DNA from: an uncultured Flavobacterium sp.
GTDB lineage: Bacteria > Bacteroidota > Bacteroidia > Flavobacteriales > Flavobacteriaceae
DNA length: 12,383 nucleotides
Direction: 5' to 3'
Assembly (NCBI GenBank): GCA_946479395.1
Contig: CAMLFV010000078.1
Location: 1-12,383 of the forward strand
Position 1 is the stretch's first letter. Every line of letters begins with the position of its first letter. The notes beneath the pieces were generated by a model, which saw nothing but the letters and a program-made list of their open reading frames with translations, was not told the origin of the DNA and made no database searches. A program made the translations under genes and the position numbers. Of this stretch, positions 5,288 to 12,383 are shown one piece after another.

Positions 5288-7306
5288 ATGGGAAATATAT
5301 TATTGTCGGCTTTTGATACGGCTCCGTTTTCACAGATAAAAACCACCGATTACGAACCGGCATTCAATGAAGCAATCAGGCATGCAAAAGCAGAAATTCA
5401 ACAGATTATTACTAATACAGATGCCCCTACTTTTGAAAACACGATTGAAGCTATGTCGTTTTCAGGCATGCAGTTAGATCGCATTTCGAATATCTTTTTT
5501 AATTTGAATTCGGCAGAAACCAACGAAGAATTACAGAAAATTGCTCAGATTGTTGCTCCAAAACTATCGGCTTTTGGAAACGATATTTCGCTAAATCCTG
5601 ATTTGTTCAAACGCGTGAAACAAGTGTTCGATACTGTTGACAAATCAACATTACCTACCGAACAAATTACGTTGTTAGACAAAACTTATAAAGGATTTGT
5701 GCGTAACGGTGCCTTATTAAACGACGATCAAAAAGCAGAATTACGAGAGATAGATGCGCAATTATCGGTGCTTTCGTTACAATTTAACGAGAATGTTTTG
5801 GCTGAAACCAACGCGTATCAACTGCACATTACCAACGAAGACGATTTAGACGGATTGCCAGATGGTGTGATTGAAGCTGCTAAAAATCTTGCGGAACAAC
5901 AAGAGAAACAAGGTTGGATTTTCACTTTAGATTACCCAAGTTACCTGCCGTTTGTAACCTATGCCAAAAACCGTGAACTTCGTAGGGAAATCGCTATTGC
6001 AAACGGTAAAAAAGGCTTTCAGAAAAACGATTACAACAACGAAGAAATTGTGCTTAAGATTGTAAAATTGCGTAACCAACGTGCACAATTGTTGGGTTAT
6101 AAAAATCATGCAGCGTTTGTTTTAGAAGAGCGTATGGCGCAAAGTCCTGAAAAAGTGTTGTCTTTTTTGAACGATTTATTGGTAAAAGCAAAACCCGCTG
6201 CTGAAAAAGAATTTGATGAATTGACGGCTTACGCTAAAAAATTGGATGGAATTGATCGATTAGAAAAATGGGACGGAAGTTATTACAGCGAAAAATTGAA
6301 ACAGGAACGTTTTAATTTAGATGATGAAGCTTTGAAACCTTATTTTAAACTGGAAAATGTTTTAAACGGAGCTTTTACGGTTGCAGAAAAATTATTCGGT
6401 TTGCATTTTACTGAAGTTTTTACGGTTGATAAATACCACGCCGATGTACAGACGTTTGATGTAACCAATGATAACGGAGAAAAAATAGCGTTGTTATATA
6501 CCGACTTTTTCCCAAGAAAAGGGAAACGCAACGGCGCGTGGATGACTTCGTTTAAATCGCAATGGATTAAAAACGGAATTAACGAGCGTCCACATATTTC
6601 CATTGTTTGCAACTTCACTCCTCCTACCCAATCAAAACCGTCGTTATTAACTTTTAACGAAGTTACTACCTTGTTTCACGAATTCGGGCATGCATTACAT
6701 GGAATGTTAGCAAACACAACTTATCCGTCGTTATCGGGAACATCGGTTTACTGGGATTTTGTGGAACTTCCAAGTCAAATTATGGAAAATTGGGTGTATC
6801 AGCCTGAAACATTGGCGTTGTTTGCAAAACATTACGAAACCGGCGAAACCATTCCGCAGCAATACATCGATAAAATTAAAGAAAGTGCCAACTTTTTAGA
6901 AGGAATGGCAACGTTGCGACAATTGAGTTTTGGTTTGTTGGATATGGCTTGGCATTCTGAAAATCCTTCAGAAATTAAAGATTTAAAATCGTTTGAAAAC
7001 AAACAATTTGAAACTACGAAATTGTATCCTGATGTTGCCGAAAATGTGATGAGTACCGCTTTTTCGCACATTTTCGCTGGTGGATATGCCGCAGGATATT
7101 ATTCATACAAATGGGCTGAAGTGTTGGATGCCGATGCTTTTGATTATTTTGAACAAAACGGCATTTTTAATAAAGAAATTGCCACCAAGTTTAAAGATTT
7201 TATTTTATCGCAAGGCGGAACAGATCATCCTATGACACTTTACAAAAAATTCCGCGGACAAGAACCATCACCAAATGCACTGCTAAAACGTGCCGGTTTG
7301 ATATAA
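5288..7306 (+). CDS. dcp: M3 family zinc metallopeptidase, peptidyl-dipeptidase Dcp-like
   Basis: This is a 672-residue cytosolic enzyme without signal peptide, the usual length for M3 peptidases. The zinc site is HEFGHALHG (His464, Glu465, His468), and the third ligand is Glu493 in DFVELPSQ. Further substrate-binding residues lie in SHIFAGGYAAGYYSY (about 593-607). The LSGTSVYWDFVELPSQIMENW-like region following the zinc site is closer to Dcp (dipeptides removed from C-termini) than to oligopeptidase A (PrlC), so Dcp is my preferred assignment, with the exact specificity inferred. Its role is turnover of short peptides from protein breakdown. It is divergent from the lipoprotein gene, with 100 bases between the starts, and is followed by a two-way terminator, so it looks monocistronic. 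TAACTTTT at 5270-5277 is a possible weak -7 box. Confidence 0.92.
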   Translation: MGNILLSAFDTAPFSQIKTTDYEPAFNEAIRHAKAEIQQIITNTDAPTFENTIEAMSFSGMQLDRISNIFFNLNSAETNEELQKIAQIVAPKLSAFGNDISLNPDLFKRVKQVFDTVDKSTLPTEQITLLDKTYKGFVRNGALLNDDQKAELREIDAQLSVLSLQFNENVLAETNAYQLHITNEDDLDGLPDGVIEAAKNLAEQQEKQGWIFTLDYPSYLPFVTYAKNRELRREIAIANGKKGFQKNDYNNEEIVLKIVKLRNQRAQLLGYKNHAAFVLEERMAQSPEKVLSFLNDLLVKAKPAAEKEFDELTAYAKKLDGIDRLEKWDGSYYSEKLKQERFNLDDEALKPYFKLENVLNGAFTVAEKLFGLHFTEVFTVDKYHADVQTFDVTNDNGEKIALLYTDFFPRKGKRNGAWMTSFKSQWIKNGINERPHISIVCNFTPPTQSKPSLLTFNEVTTLFHEFGHALHGMLANTTYPSLSGTSVYWDFVELPSQIMENWVYQPETLALFAKHYETGETIPQQYIDKIKESANFLEGMATLRQLSFGLLDMAWHSENPSEIKDLKSFENKQFETTKLYPDVAENVMSTAFSHIFAGGYAAGYYSYKWAEVLDADAFDYFEQNGIFNKEIATKFKDFILSQGGTDHPMTLYKKFRGQEPSPNALLKRAGLI

Positions 7307-7337
7307 GCTTGAGATAAATAAAGTCAAGCATAAACAA

Positions 7338-7369
7338 AAAAAACAGCAACCTTGTAGTTGCTGTTTTTT
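7338..7369. terminator. Two-way terminator between peptidase and antiporter genes
   Basis: A perfect 13-bp stem, AAAAAACAGCAAC (7338-7350) with GTTGCTGTTTTTT (7357-7369), closes the loop CTTGTA. A/T tracts flank it on both sides. It ends within the stop codon of the convergent antiporter gene (7368-7370) and serves both converging genes. Confidence 0.9.
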
Positions 7370-8645
7370 ATGCTGCTTCTTTTACATCAGTAGGTTCATC
7401 GTTTTTTAAAGCTCTTTTAGCTACTTTACCAACAGTTAATCCTTGTACCACAATAGAGAACAGAACCACGATATAAGTAACCTCTAACAAAACATCTTTA
7501 ATCTCTCCAACAGAATTTGGTATACTCATAACCAGTGCAATGGAAACTCCGCCGCGAATTCCACCCCAAACCATTGTGGTTAATGATCCTTTTGAGTAGG
7601 TATTTTTTCGTAAAATGGTGCTTGCCGGAATAAATATCGCTAACGTTCGTGCCAATAAACAAATGAAGATCGCTATAACACCTAACAGTAATTGTTCTTG
7701 TAAATCGGGTAGCATTAATAATTCAAACCCTATAAAAAGAAAAAGAATGGCGTTTAAAATTTCATCGATCAATTCCCAAAACTTGCTTAAATAATCGCGC
7801 GTGGTTTCGCTCATGGCTACTTTTTTTCCGTAATTTCCAATAATTAAACCGGCAATAACCATGGCAAGTGGCGATGAAAAATGCAGTTCTTTTGCTATTA
7901 AAAATCCACCCATTACAATTGATAACGTAATAAGAACCGATACTTTGTAATCATCGATCTTTTTCATAACGTTGCTCGCGGTAAATCCTAAAAGAGCTCC
8001 TAATAAAACGCCGCCACCGGCTTCTAACAAAAATAATTTTGAAACAGATGCAAACGAAGCATCAAAATCAGTATCGGTCGCCATTTTCAACACAACAGCA
8101 AACATTACAACAGCAACACCATCGTTAAAAAGTGATTCGCCCGTAATTTTTGTTTCGATCATTTTTGGCACTTTCGCTTCCTTTAAAATTCCTAAAACAA
8201 CAATAGGATCGGTAGGTGAAATCAATGTTCCAAACAACAAACAGTATATAAACGGAATTTCCATGCCCAACATCGGGGCTACGGTATAGAATAATCCGGC
8301 AATAATCAAGGCAGACAGCACCACACTTACAGACGCATAGGTTAATATGGGCCATTTGTGATCACGCAGGTCGGAAACGTTAATATGCAGTGCGCCGGCG
8401 AACAGTAAAAAGTTCAGCATGGCACCCATTAGAATTTCGGTAAAATCGAATTCCTGGATCAGCATAAAAAACTCTTTTGTTGTTTCGGGGAAATATTGAT
8501 CGCCCACCAAACGAATGCCCACCGAAACCAACATGGCAATAATCATGATACCGATTGTACCGGGTAATTTTAAAAAACGAATATTTAAATAAGCAAAAAA
8601 CGAGGCAAGTACAATTAAAACTGAAAACGTGTAGTATAATTCCAT
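7368..8645 (-). CDS. CPA1 family Na+(K+)/H+ antiporter, NhaP-like
   Basis: This is a 425-residue polytopic inner-membrane protein with about 12 hydrophobic segments. It exchanges monovalent cations for protons and so contributes to pH and salt balance. Family signs are ISPTDPIVVLGILK (142-155), the ion-binding GESLFNDG motif (169-176, with the Asn174-Asp175 pair typical of electroneutral CPA1 proteins), and WGGIRGGVSIAL with Arg364. The C-terminal cytosolic tail is short (about 20 residues, ending DVKEAA), without the TrkA-C or nucleotide-binding domains seen in some relatives. The ATG at 8645 lies 50 bases after the aldehyde dehydrogenase stop on the same strand, so they may be co-transcribed, although a possible separate promoter lies in the gap. 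Which cation it carries cannot be read from the sequence. Confidence 0.92.
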   Translation of the reverse strand: MELYYTFSVLIVLASFFAYLNIRFLKLPGTIGIMIIAMLVSVGIRLVGDQYFPETTKEFFMLIQEFDFTEILMGAMLNFLLFAGALHINVSDLRDHKWPILTYASVSVVLSALIIAGLFYTVAPMLGMEIPFIYCLLFGTLISPTDPIVVLGILKEAKVPKMIETKITGESLFNDGVAVVMFAVVLKMATDTDFDASFASVSKLFLLEAGGGVLLGALLGFTASNVMKKIDDYKVSVLITLSIVMGGFLIAKELHFSSPLAMVIAGLIIGNYGKKVAMSETTRDYLSKFWELIDEILNAILFLFIGFELLMLPDLQEQLLLGVIAIFICLLARTLAIFIPASTILRKNTYSKGSLTTMVWGGIRGGVSIALVMSIPNSVGEIKDVLLEVTYIVVLFSIVVQGLTVGKVAKRALKNDEPTDVKEAA

Positions 8646-8661
8646 AAATAAGCGGTTTTTG

Positions 8662-8669
8662 CAAACTTA
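8662..8669 (-). promoter_or_regulatory. Possible -7 box for the antiporter gene
   Basis: On the minus strand this reads TAAGTTTG, an exact match to TAnnTTTG, in the 50-base gap before the antiporter ATG. No clear -33 element is present and the leader would be only about 10 bases, so this is uncertain. Confidence 0.3.
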
Positions 8670-8695
8670 CAATTTTATTGCCTTTTTTATCCGCT

Positions 8696-10096
8696 TTAAA
8701 AGAACTTAAAGAGTTTTTTTAACAGATTTAGTTTGTTATTTGTATAAGGTGGATACTTTAATTTATTGTCGAACCACGTTTTTCTGTACACCACCGCTTT
8801 AGCTTGCGAAAATGCTTTAAAACTGTATTTTCCATGATAATTCCCGAAACCACTGGCACCGATTCCACCAAAAGGCAGCTTGCTGTTCACAATATGCGAC
8901 AAGCAATCGTTAACACAAGCGCCACCGTATTTACACTGTTTTAACAAAGTTTCAATTTCGGTTTTATCTTCACCAAAAACATAAAATGCCAAGGGTTTAT
9001 CGTTTTCATGATTGTACGCAACAATCTCGCTAATGTTGTTGTAATTTACAATTGGCAAAACGGGCCCGAATATTTCGTGTTGCATTACCTCATCGTTCAA
9101 ATCGTCTATCTTTATAAGCGTTGGTGCAATGTATCGTTTTTTAGAATTTGTTTGTCCGCCAATCAACACATTGCCCTTCAACACATATTGTTTAATGCGG
9201 TGATAATGTTGCTCGTTTATAATGCGAGCAAAATAAGGCGATGCTTCGGGTTCGTCTCCGTAAAAAGTTTCCAATACCTTCTTAATTTCGGCAATAAACT
9301 GTTTTTCTACTTTTGGATGGATGAAAATAAAATCGGGAGCAATACAGGTTTGTCCGGCATTAACAAATTTTCCAAAAGCAATGCGTTTTGCAGCCAACGG
9401 AATGTTAGTGCTTGGCGTAACAATACAAGGCGATTTTCCGCCCAATTCCAAAACAACGGGCGTTAGATTTTTAGCTGCAGCCTGATGCACGATTTTTCCT
9501 ACCGAAGTACTTCCCGTAAAAAAGATCTTATCAAATTTATGATTTAAAAGCTCGGTTGTTTCTTCTACTCCACCTTCAATCACCCGAATATATTCATGAC
9601 TGAAATATTTGCCAATTAAATTTCCAAGCAAGGCAGAAGTATTTGGCGCTAATTCAGACGGTTTTAAAACCACACAATTACCTGCTGCCAATGCCGCCAT
9701 TAAAGGTTGTAATGCCAAAAGCAACGGATAATTCCAAGGCGAAATAACCAAAACTACTCCGTAAGGTTGATACGCCAACGTTTCCTTCGACGGAAAATTT
9801 AATATGCTTGGAAAAATCCGTTTAGGAAGCATCCAAGTTTTAAGGTTATTTTTAAAATACGTGAGTTCTTTTTGCAGCATGCTTATTTCGGTAACCAATG
9901 TTTCAAAAGCAGGTTTATTAAAATCGGCTTGTAAAGCAGCAATCATTTCGTTTTTATGGTTGTTTAACAACTTTTGAAACTGCTGCAAACAATCCATTCT
10001 GTGCTTAAAACTTAAGGTTTTGCCCGAATAAAAATAAGTATGTAGGTTTTGTAGATTTTCCAAATCAATTCTTTTTACTGAAATTATAAAAATCAA
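8696..10096 (-). CDS. NAD(P)-dependent aldehyde dehydrogenase, class 3-like
   Basis: This is a 466-residue enzyme that oxidises aldehydes to carboxylic acids with NAD(P)+. The shorter-than-typical length and sequence fit the ALDH3/fatty-aldehyde group. Catalytic features are the SPWNYP segment with Asn122, VVLKPSE with Lys145, the nucleotide-loop FTGSTSVG (193-200), general base Glu217 in LELGGKSP, nucleophile Cys251 in NAGQTC, and EIFGPVLP further on. No signal peptide or convincing C-terminal membrane anchor is seen, although the end (LLKKLFKFF) is basic and hydrophobic. The start is uncertain: the best long frame begins at TTG 10096, another in-frame TTG is at 10063, and the only nearby ATG (10107) is out of frame. 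It lies upstream of, and probably runs into, the antiporter gene. The substrate is unknown. Confidence 0.9.
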   Translation of the reverse strand: MIFIISVKRIDLENLQNLHTYFYSGKTLSFKHRMDCLQQFQKLLNNHKNEMIAALQADFNKPAFETLVTEISMLQKELTYFKNNLKTWMLPKRIFPSILNFPSKETLAYQPYGVVLVISPWNYPLLLALQPLMAALAAGNCVVLKPSELAPNTSALLGNLIGKYFSHEYIRVIEGGVEETTELLNHKFDKIFFTGSTSVGKIVHQAAAKNLTPVVLELGGKSPCIVTPSTNIPLAAKRIAFGKFVNAGQTCIAPDFIFIHPKVEKQFIAEIKKVLETFYGDEPEASPYFARIINEQHYHRIKQYVLKGNVLIGGQTNSKKRYIAPTLIKIDDLNDEVMQHEIFGPVLPIVNYNNISEIVAYNHENDKPLAFYVFGEDKTEIETLLKQCKYGGACVNDCLSHIVNSKLPFGGIGASGFGNYHGKYSFKAFSQAKAVVYRKTWFDNKLKYPPYTNNKLNLLKKLFKFF

Positions 10097-10227
10097 AATT
10101 GTTTCATCTAAAATTTATGTGAAACTATTATTAATAAATTATTTTATTTTGAAATATCTGTTTTCGAAAAAAATTATTTTTAAAATGTTTTCTATTTTTG
10201 ATAGAATTAAAATCTTAAAAAAATAAA

Positions 10228-10261
10228 GCAATCAAACTTGACATAAGACAAGTTCATTTGC
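10228..10261. promoter_or_regulatory. Imperfect inverted repeat upstream of the VOC gene
   Basis: GCAA...AACTTG (10228-10240) and CAAGTT...TTGC (10249-10261) form an interrupted palindrome with 10 of 13 positions paired around an 8-base centre. It sits just upstream of the candidate -7 box at 10274. It could be a regulator binding site or simply a hairpin. No regulator gene is present nearby. Confidence 0.35.
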
Positions 10262-10273
10262 TTAGTGGTGTAT

Positions 10274-10281
10274 TAAATTTG
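10274..10281 (+). promoter_or_regulatory. Candidate -7 box for the VOC gene
   Basis: TAAATTTG is an exact match to the Bacteroidota consensus TAnnTTTG, 27 bases before the ATG at 10309. The nearest upstream TTTG (10257-10260) is only 13 bases away, shorter than the usual -33/-7 spacing, so the upstream half is unclear. A second exact match, TATTTTTG at 10193-10200, could be an alternative with a longer leader. Confidence 0.45.
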
Positions 10282-10308
10282 AAAACTAAACTCTAAAAAA
10301 ATAAAACT

Positions 10309-10752
10309 ATGGCAAAAATTCATGCGTACTTAAACTTTAACGGAAACTGCGAAGAAGCGTTTTTATTTTACGAAAAAGTGTTTAAATCTCCAAATATTGG
10401 AATGCACCGTTTTGGCGATATGCCCGAAAATCCTGAGTTTCCAATGAACGATGAGGATAAACAAAAAATTATGCACACGGCAATTATGATTAACGAAAGT
10501 ACGATGGTTATGGGATCGGACTGTTTAGAAAATTTCGGACATAAATTAACGTTAGGCAACAGCACGTATGTTATGTTAGATACCGATACGGCTGCAGAAG
10601 CAAAAGATTTGTATGCTGCTTTAAGTGAAAATGCCCTAAATATTGAAATGGAATTGGGCGAGCAGTTTTGGGCAGAATTATACGCATCGTTCCAAGATCA
10701 ATTCGGCATCTGGTGGATGGTTCATTTTGAAGGAAACAAAAGAATGGAATAA
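10309..10752 (+). CDS. VOC superfamily protein, PhnB/glyoxalase-like
   Basis: This is a 147-residue cytosolic protein of the vicinal oxygen chelate fold in its PhnB-like form. The signature is the N-terminal YLNFNGNCEEAFLFYEKVF (7-25), followed by a HRFGDMP segment, a strand with IMHTAIMINESTMVMGSD, and a C-terminal QDQFGIWWMVHF that matches the end of the fold (typically FGxxWxV). PhnB-like proteins are widespread, most lack a proven reaction, and many pair two betaalphabetabetabeta modules as here. No reaction is assigned. It is divergent from the aldehyde dehydrogenase, and the two share a 212-base AT-rich intergenic region. A hairpin follows the stop, ahead of the SRPBCC gene. Confidence 0.88.
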   Translation: MAKIHAYLNFNGNCEEAFLFYEKVFKSPNIGMHRFGDMPENPEFPMNDEDKQKIMHTAIMINESTMVMGSDCLENFGHKLTLGNSTYVMLDTDTAAEAKDLYAALSENALNIEMELGEQFWAELYASFQDQFGIWWMVHFEGNKRME

Positions 10753-10786
10753 TTATTCTTTCTTAAAAACTAAACATAAAAATTAA

Positions 10787-10813
10787 GAAACTTGTCGGTA
10801 ATCGGCAAGTTTC
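10787..10813 (+). terminator. Hairpin, probable weak terminator after the VOC gene
   Basis: An 11-bp stem, GAAACTTGTCG (10787-10797) with CGGCAAGTTTC (10803-10813), has one G-T pair and a 5-base loop. The following bases (ATTTATAAAC) are only moderately T-rich, so termination may be partial and the downstream gene may be read through. Confidence 0.55.
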
Positions 10814-10838
10814 ATTTATAAACTAAAATATTATTACT

Positions 10839-11360
10839 ATGAAATTTTTAAAATACGCACTTTTTACCGTTTTAGGATTAATTGTATTAGCGCTTATTGT
10901 AGCTGCTATTCTACCTAAAACATTTCATGCAGAAGGTTCGGCAGTTATCAACAAACCTAATGCCGACGTTTTTAACTATGTAAAACACATTAAAAACCAA
11001 GAGAATTTTGGTGTTTGGTTTGAACAAGATCCGAACATCATAAAAACTTCCGAAGGAACTGACGGTACCGAAGGTTTTAAATACAGCTGGAAAAGCGAAG
11101 AAGTTGGAAACGGATCGCAGGTAATCACAAAAATTACCGAAGGCAGCCGTGTAGATATTGATTTGTTTTTAATGGACAGCACCGAACCGGCAAAATCGTT
11201 TTTTACAACCGAAGCTGTTAGTGAAAAACAAACCAAAGTTCGTTGGGTGGTTGATGGCGAAATGCCTTATCCGTTTAACTTAATGAGTCTTGTTTATGAT
11301 ATGAACAAAGATTTTGAACAAGGAACTGCAAATTTAAAAGCCGTTTTAGAAAAGCAGTAA
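10839..11360 (+). CDS. Membrane-anchored SRPBCC family protein (polyketide cyclase-like)
   Basis: This is a 173-residue protein with one N-terminal membrane segment (about residues 5-25, KYALFTVLGLIVLALIVAAI) followed by a START/Bet v1-type SRPBCC domain. The domain starts with HAEGSAVINKPNADVFNYV (31-49), the usual first strand and helix, and continues with FKYSWKSEEVGNGSQVI, and TKVRWVVDGEMPYPFNL, ending in a long helix (MNKDFEQGTANLKAVL). Such domains form a hydrophobic cavity for lipid-like ligands; the ligand here is unknown. It probably acts at the membrane, anchored through the N-terminal helix. It follows the VOC gene by 86 bases on the same strand with a hairpin between, so loose co-transcription is possible. 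A strong two-way terminator lies downstream. Confidence 0.87.
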   Translation: MKFLKYALFTVLGLIVLALIVAAILPKTFHAEGSAVINKPNADVFNYVKHIKNQENFGVWFEQDPNIIKTSEGTDGTEGFKYSWKSEEVGNGSQVITKITEGSRVDIDLFLMDSTEPAKSFFTTEAVSEKQTKVRWVVDGEMPYPFNLMSLVYDMNKDFEQGTANLKAVLEKQ

Positions 11361-11375
11361 GTAATACTATTATAA

Positions 11376-11406
11376 AAAAAACCTGTAAATATTTTACAGG
11401 TTTTTT
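11376..11406. terminator. Two-way terminator between SRPBCC and T9SS-protein genes
   Basis: A 14-bp perfect stem, left arm 11376-11389 (A-run, ACCTGTAAA) and right arm 11393-11406 (TTTACAGGT, T-run), closes a 3-base loop. It overlaps the stop codon (11405-11407) of the convergent gene and can terminate both strands. Confidence 0.9.
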
Positions 11407-12383
11407 ACTTTTTAACGAGTCTTTTAACGGCTAAACCTCCATTTGTTTGTAAATGCAATAGATAAGTACTGCTTGCTAAGTTCTCTACATTTAACTGTAT
11501 TTCGGTTTCGTTATTAAAACTTTGCGTACTTAACTGCTTACCGGTAATATCATAAACCGTAACTTGGTTAACCAGCATATTTTCGCTGTTGGTTATATTA
11601 ACAATATTGGTTGCCGGGTTGGGGTATAAATTAAATTTTGCAGACAATTGTTCGTTTACACTTAAGTTTATAACCTCTGGCGGCACCGCACTTAATGCGG
11701 TTAGTTTAATATTATCATAGCGGTTACGGGTAACCGTCTGCGGACCATTGGTATTGGAAGAAGAATTTAAAAAAAGTGATATAATTGAAGGTTTATAGTC
11801 TTGCATGATGTTGGTTGAAGGATCGTTCTTTAAAAAATCGCTTACAAAAACTTTATTTAAAGAAGGTATCTCAAAGTATATTTTTCTATTGGGATAATCT
11901 AAATAAGCAATAAGCTTTACCCAGGTATTAAAAGGTAAAAATGTATTTTGTTGAACAGGAGTGGTACTAGAAACAAACAAGGTGTAACTACCAATGCTTC
12001 CATCCTGTTTATCATAGTTAAAACGACATAAAAAAGGAGGATCAATTAAACCTCCTTCAACCTCTCCAACCGGTATTAAACTTATCCATGAACTACTACT
12101 GGCATTTGGCTGTATAGATCCTGTAAAATAATCTATTTCAAATTTAATCACATCGTTACCCGTTGTACGGTTGTCTATTAATTTATCAATACCGGGTTTA
12201 TAGGCATACAAAACTTCTTGATGTGATAATGCTGTAATATCTAACACCTTACCACGATTGGTTTCGTTTACAATGGTAAAAAAACTGTTGGTTTGTGTAT
12301 ATTTAGATATGGTTATCCACCCCCATTGCCCGGGTATGGTGCCGGTAAAATCAGTTCCCAAATTACCTACACTGTGATTGTCG
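11405..12383 (-). CDS. T9SS-secreted protein with C-terminal sorting domain (5' end outside window)
   Basis: About 325 C-terminal codons are present. The frame stays open to the window edge (DNHSVGN precedes a TTG at 12361 that is not a real start), so the signal peptide is cut off. The first about 220 residues are a beta-rich domain with the same ordered blocks as the left-edge protein: DFTGTIPGQWGW, NRTTGNDVIKFEIDYF and NTWVKLIAYLDYPNRKIYFEIPSL. The last about 85 residues are a type A T9SS sorting domain: FNLYPNPATNIVNI, VYDITGKQL, then a final strand ending in VKRLVKK. Proteins with this domain cross the outer membrane through the T9SS and are usually attached to the surface or released. 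The domain has no catalytic signature I can name, and carbohydrate or surface binding is only a guess. Confidence 0.9.
   Translation of the reverse strand, partial: DNHSVGNLGTDFTGTIPGQWGWITISKYTQTNSFFTIVNETNRGKVLDITALSHQEVLYAYKPGIDKLIDNRTTGNDVIKFEIDYFTGSIQPNASSSSWISLIPVGEVEGGLIDPPFLCRFNYDKQDGSIGSYTLFVSSTTPVQQNTFLPFNTWVKLIAYLDYPNRKIYFEIPSLNKVFVSDFLKNDPSTNIMQDYKPSIISLFLNSSSNTNGPQTVTRNRYDNIKLTALSAVPPEVINLSVNEQLSAKFNLYPNPATNIVNITNSENMLVNQVTVYDITGKQLSTQSFNNETEIQLNVENLASSTYLLHLQTNGGLAVKRLVKK

Noticed and set aside
9008..9466. 152-codon open frame on the plus strand within the aldehyde dehydrogenase gene
   Set aside because: It is a shadow of the opposite-strand gene, with no recognisable motifs and no plausible start context.
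12361..12383. True start of the right-edge protein at TTG 12361
   Set aside because: The frame continues upstream with residues matching the paralog (DN..VGN), and a signal peptide is expected further out, beyond the window.

Overview
The window looks like a chromosomal stretch from a low-GC member of the Bacteroidota, most likely Flavobacteriaceae (Flavobacterium, Myroides or Paenimyroides-like). This rests on the A/T-rich DNA, Bacteroidota-type promoter elements (TAnnTTTG), translation starts preceded by A-rich stretches rather than strong Shine-Dalgarno sites, and a type IX secretion (T9SS) C-terminal sorting domain. No tRNA, rRNA, CRISPR array or intact transposase was seen.

Layout. The left edge (1-627, minus) is the N-terminal part of a secreted protein with a signal peptide. 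The right edge (11405-12383, minus) is the C-terminal part of a paralogous protein ending in a T9SS sorting domain. Between them, a plus-strand cluster starts at about 778 with a good Bacteroidota promoter. It contains a type II toxin-antitoxin pair (848-1398), purK (1395-2549, start overlapping the toxin stop as ATGA), an RDD-family membrane protein with a Coa1-like tail (2712-3464), a decayed second toxin-antitoxin locus (3512-3808) and purE (3891-4370). PurK and PurE act consecutively in de novo purine synthesis (AIR to N5-CAIR to CAIR). Here they are separated by about 1.3 kb containing two near-identical 87/88-bp palindromic repeats. One repeat lies just before the RDD start and the other just before the purE start.

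After purE, a two-way terminator separates it from a convergent minus-strand lipoprotein of unknown function (4402-5187). Next is a divergent plus-strand M3 metallopeptidase of the Dcp type (5288-7306). Another two-way terminator separates it from a minus-strand pair, an aldehyde dehydrogenase (8696-10096) followed by a CPA1 Na+/H+ antiporter (7368-8645). On the plus strand follow a PhnB-type VOC protein (10309-10752) and a membrane-anchored SRPBCC protein (10839-11360), and then a third two-way terminator facing the T9SS protein.

Most genes are ordinary flavobacterial housekeeping or accessory genes. The most unusual area is 848-3890. An apparently intact toxin-antitoxin module is translationally coupled to purK, and purK and purE have been split by a repeat-flanked insert. 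That insert carries a frameshifted antitoxin whose toxin partner appears cut off after a few codons exactly at the repeat boundary. I do not see convincing evidence for a wholly new multi-gene system.
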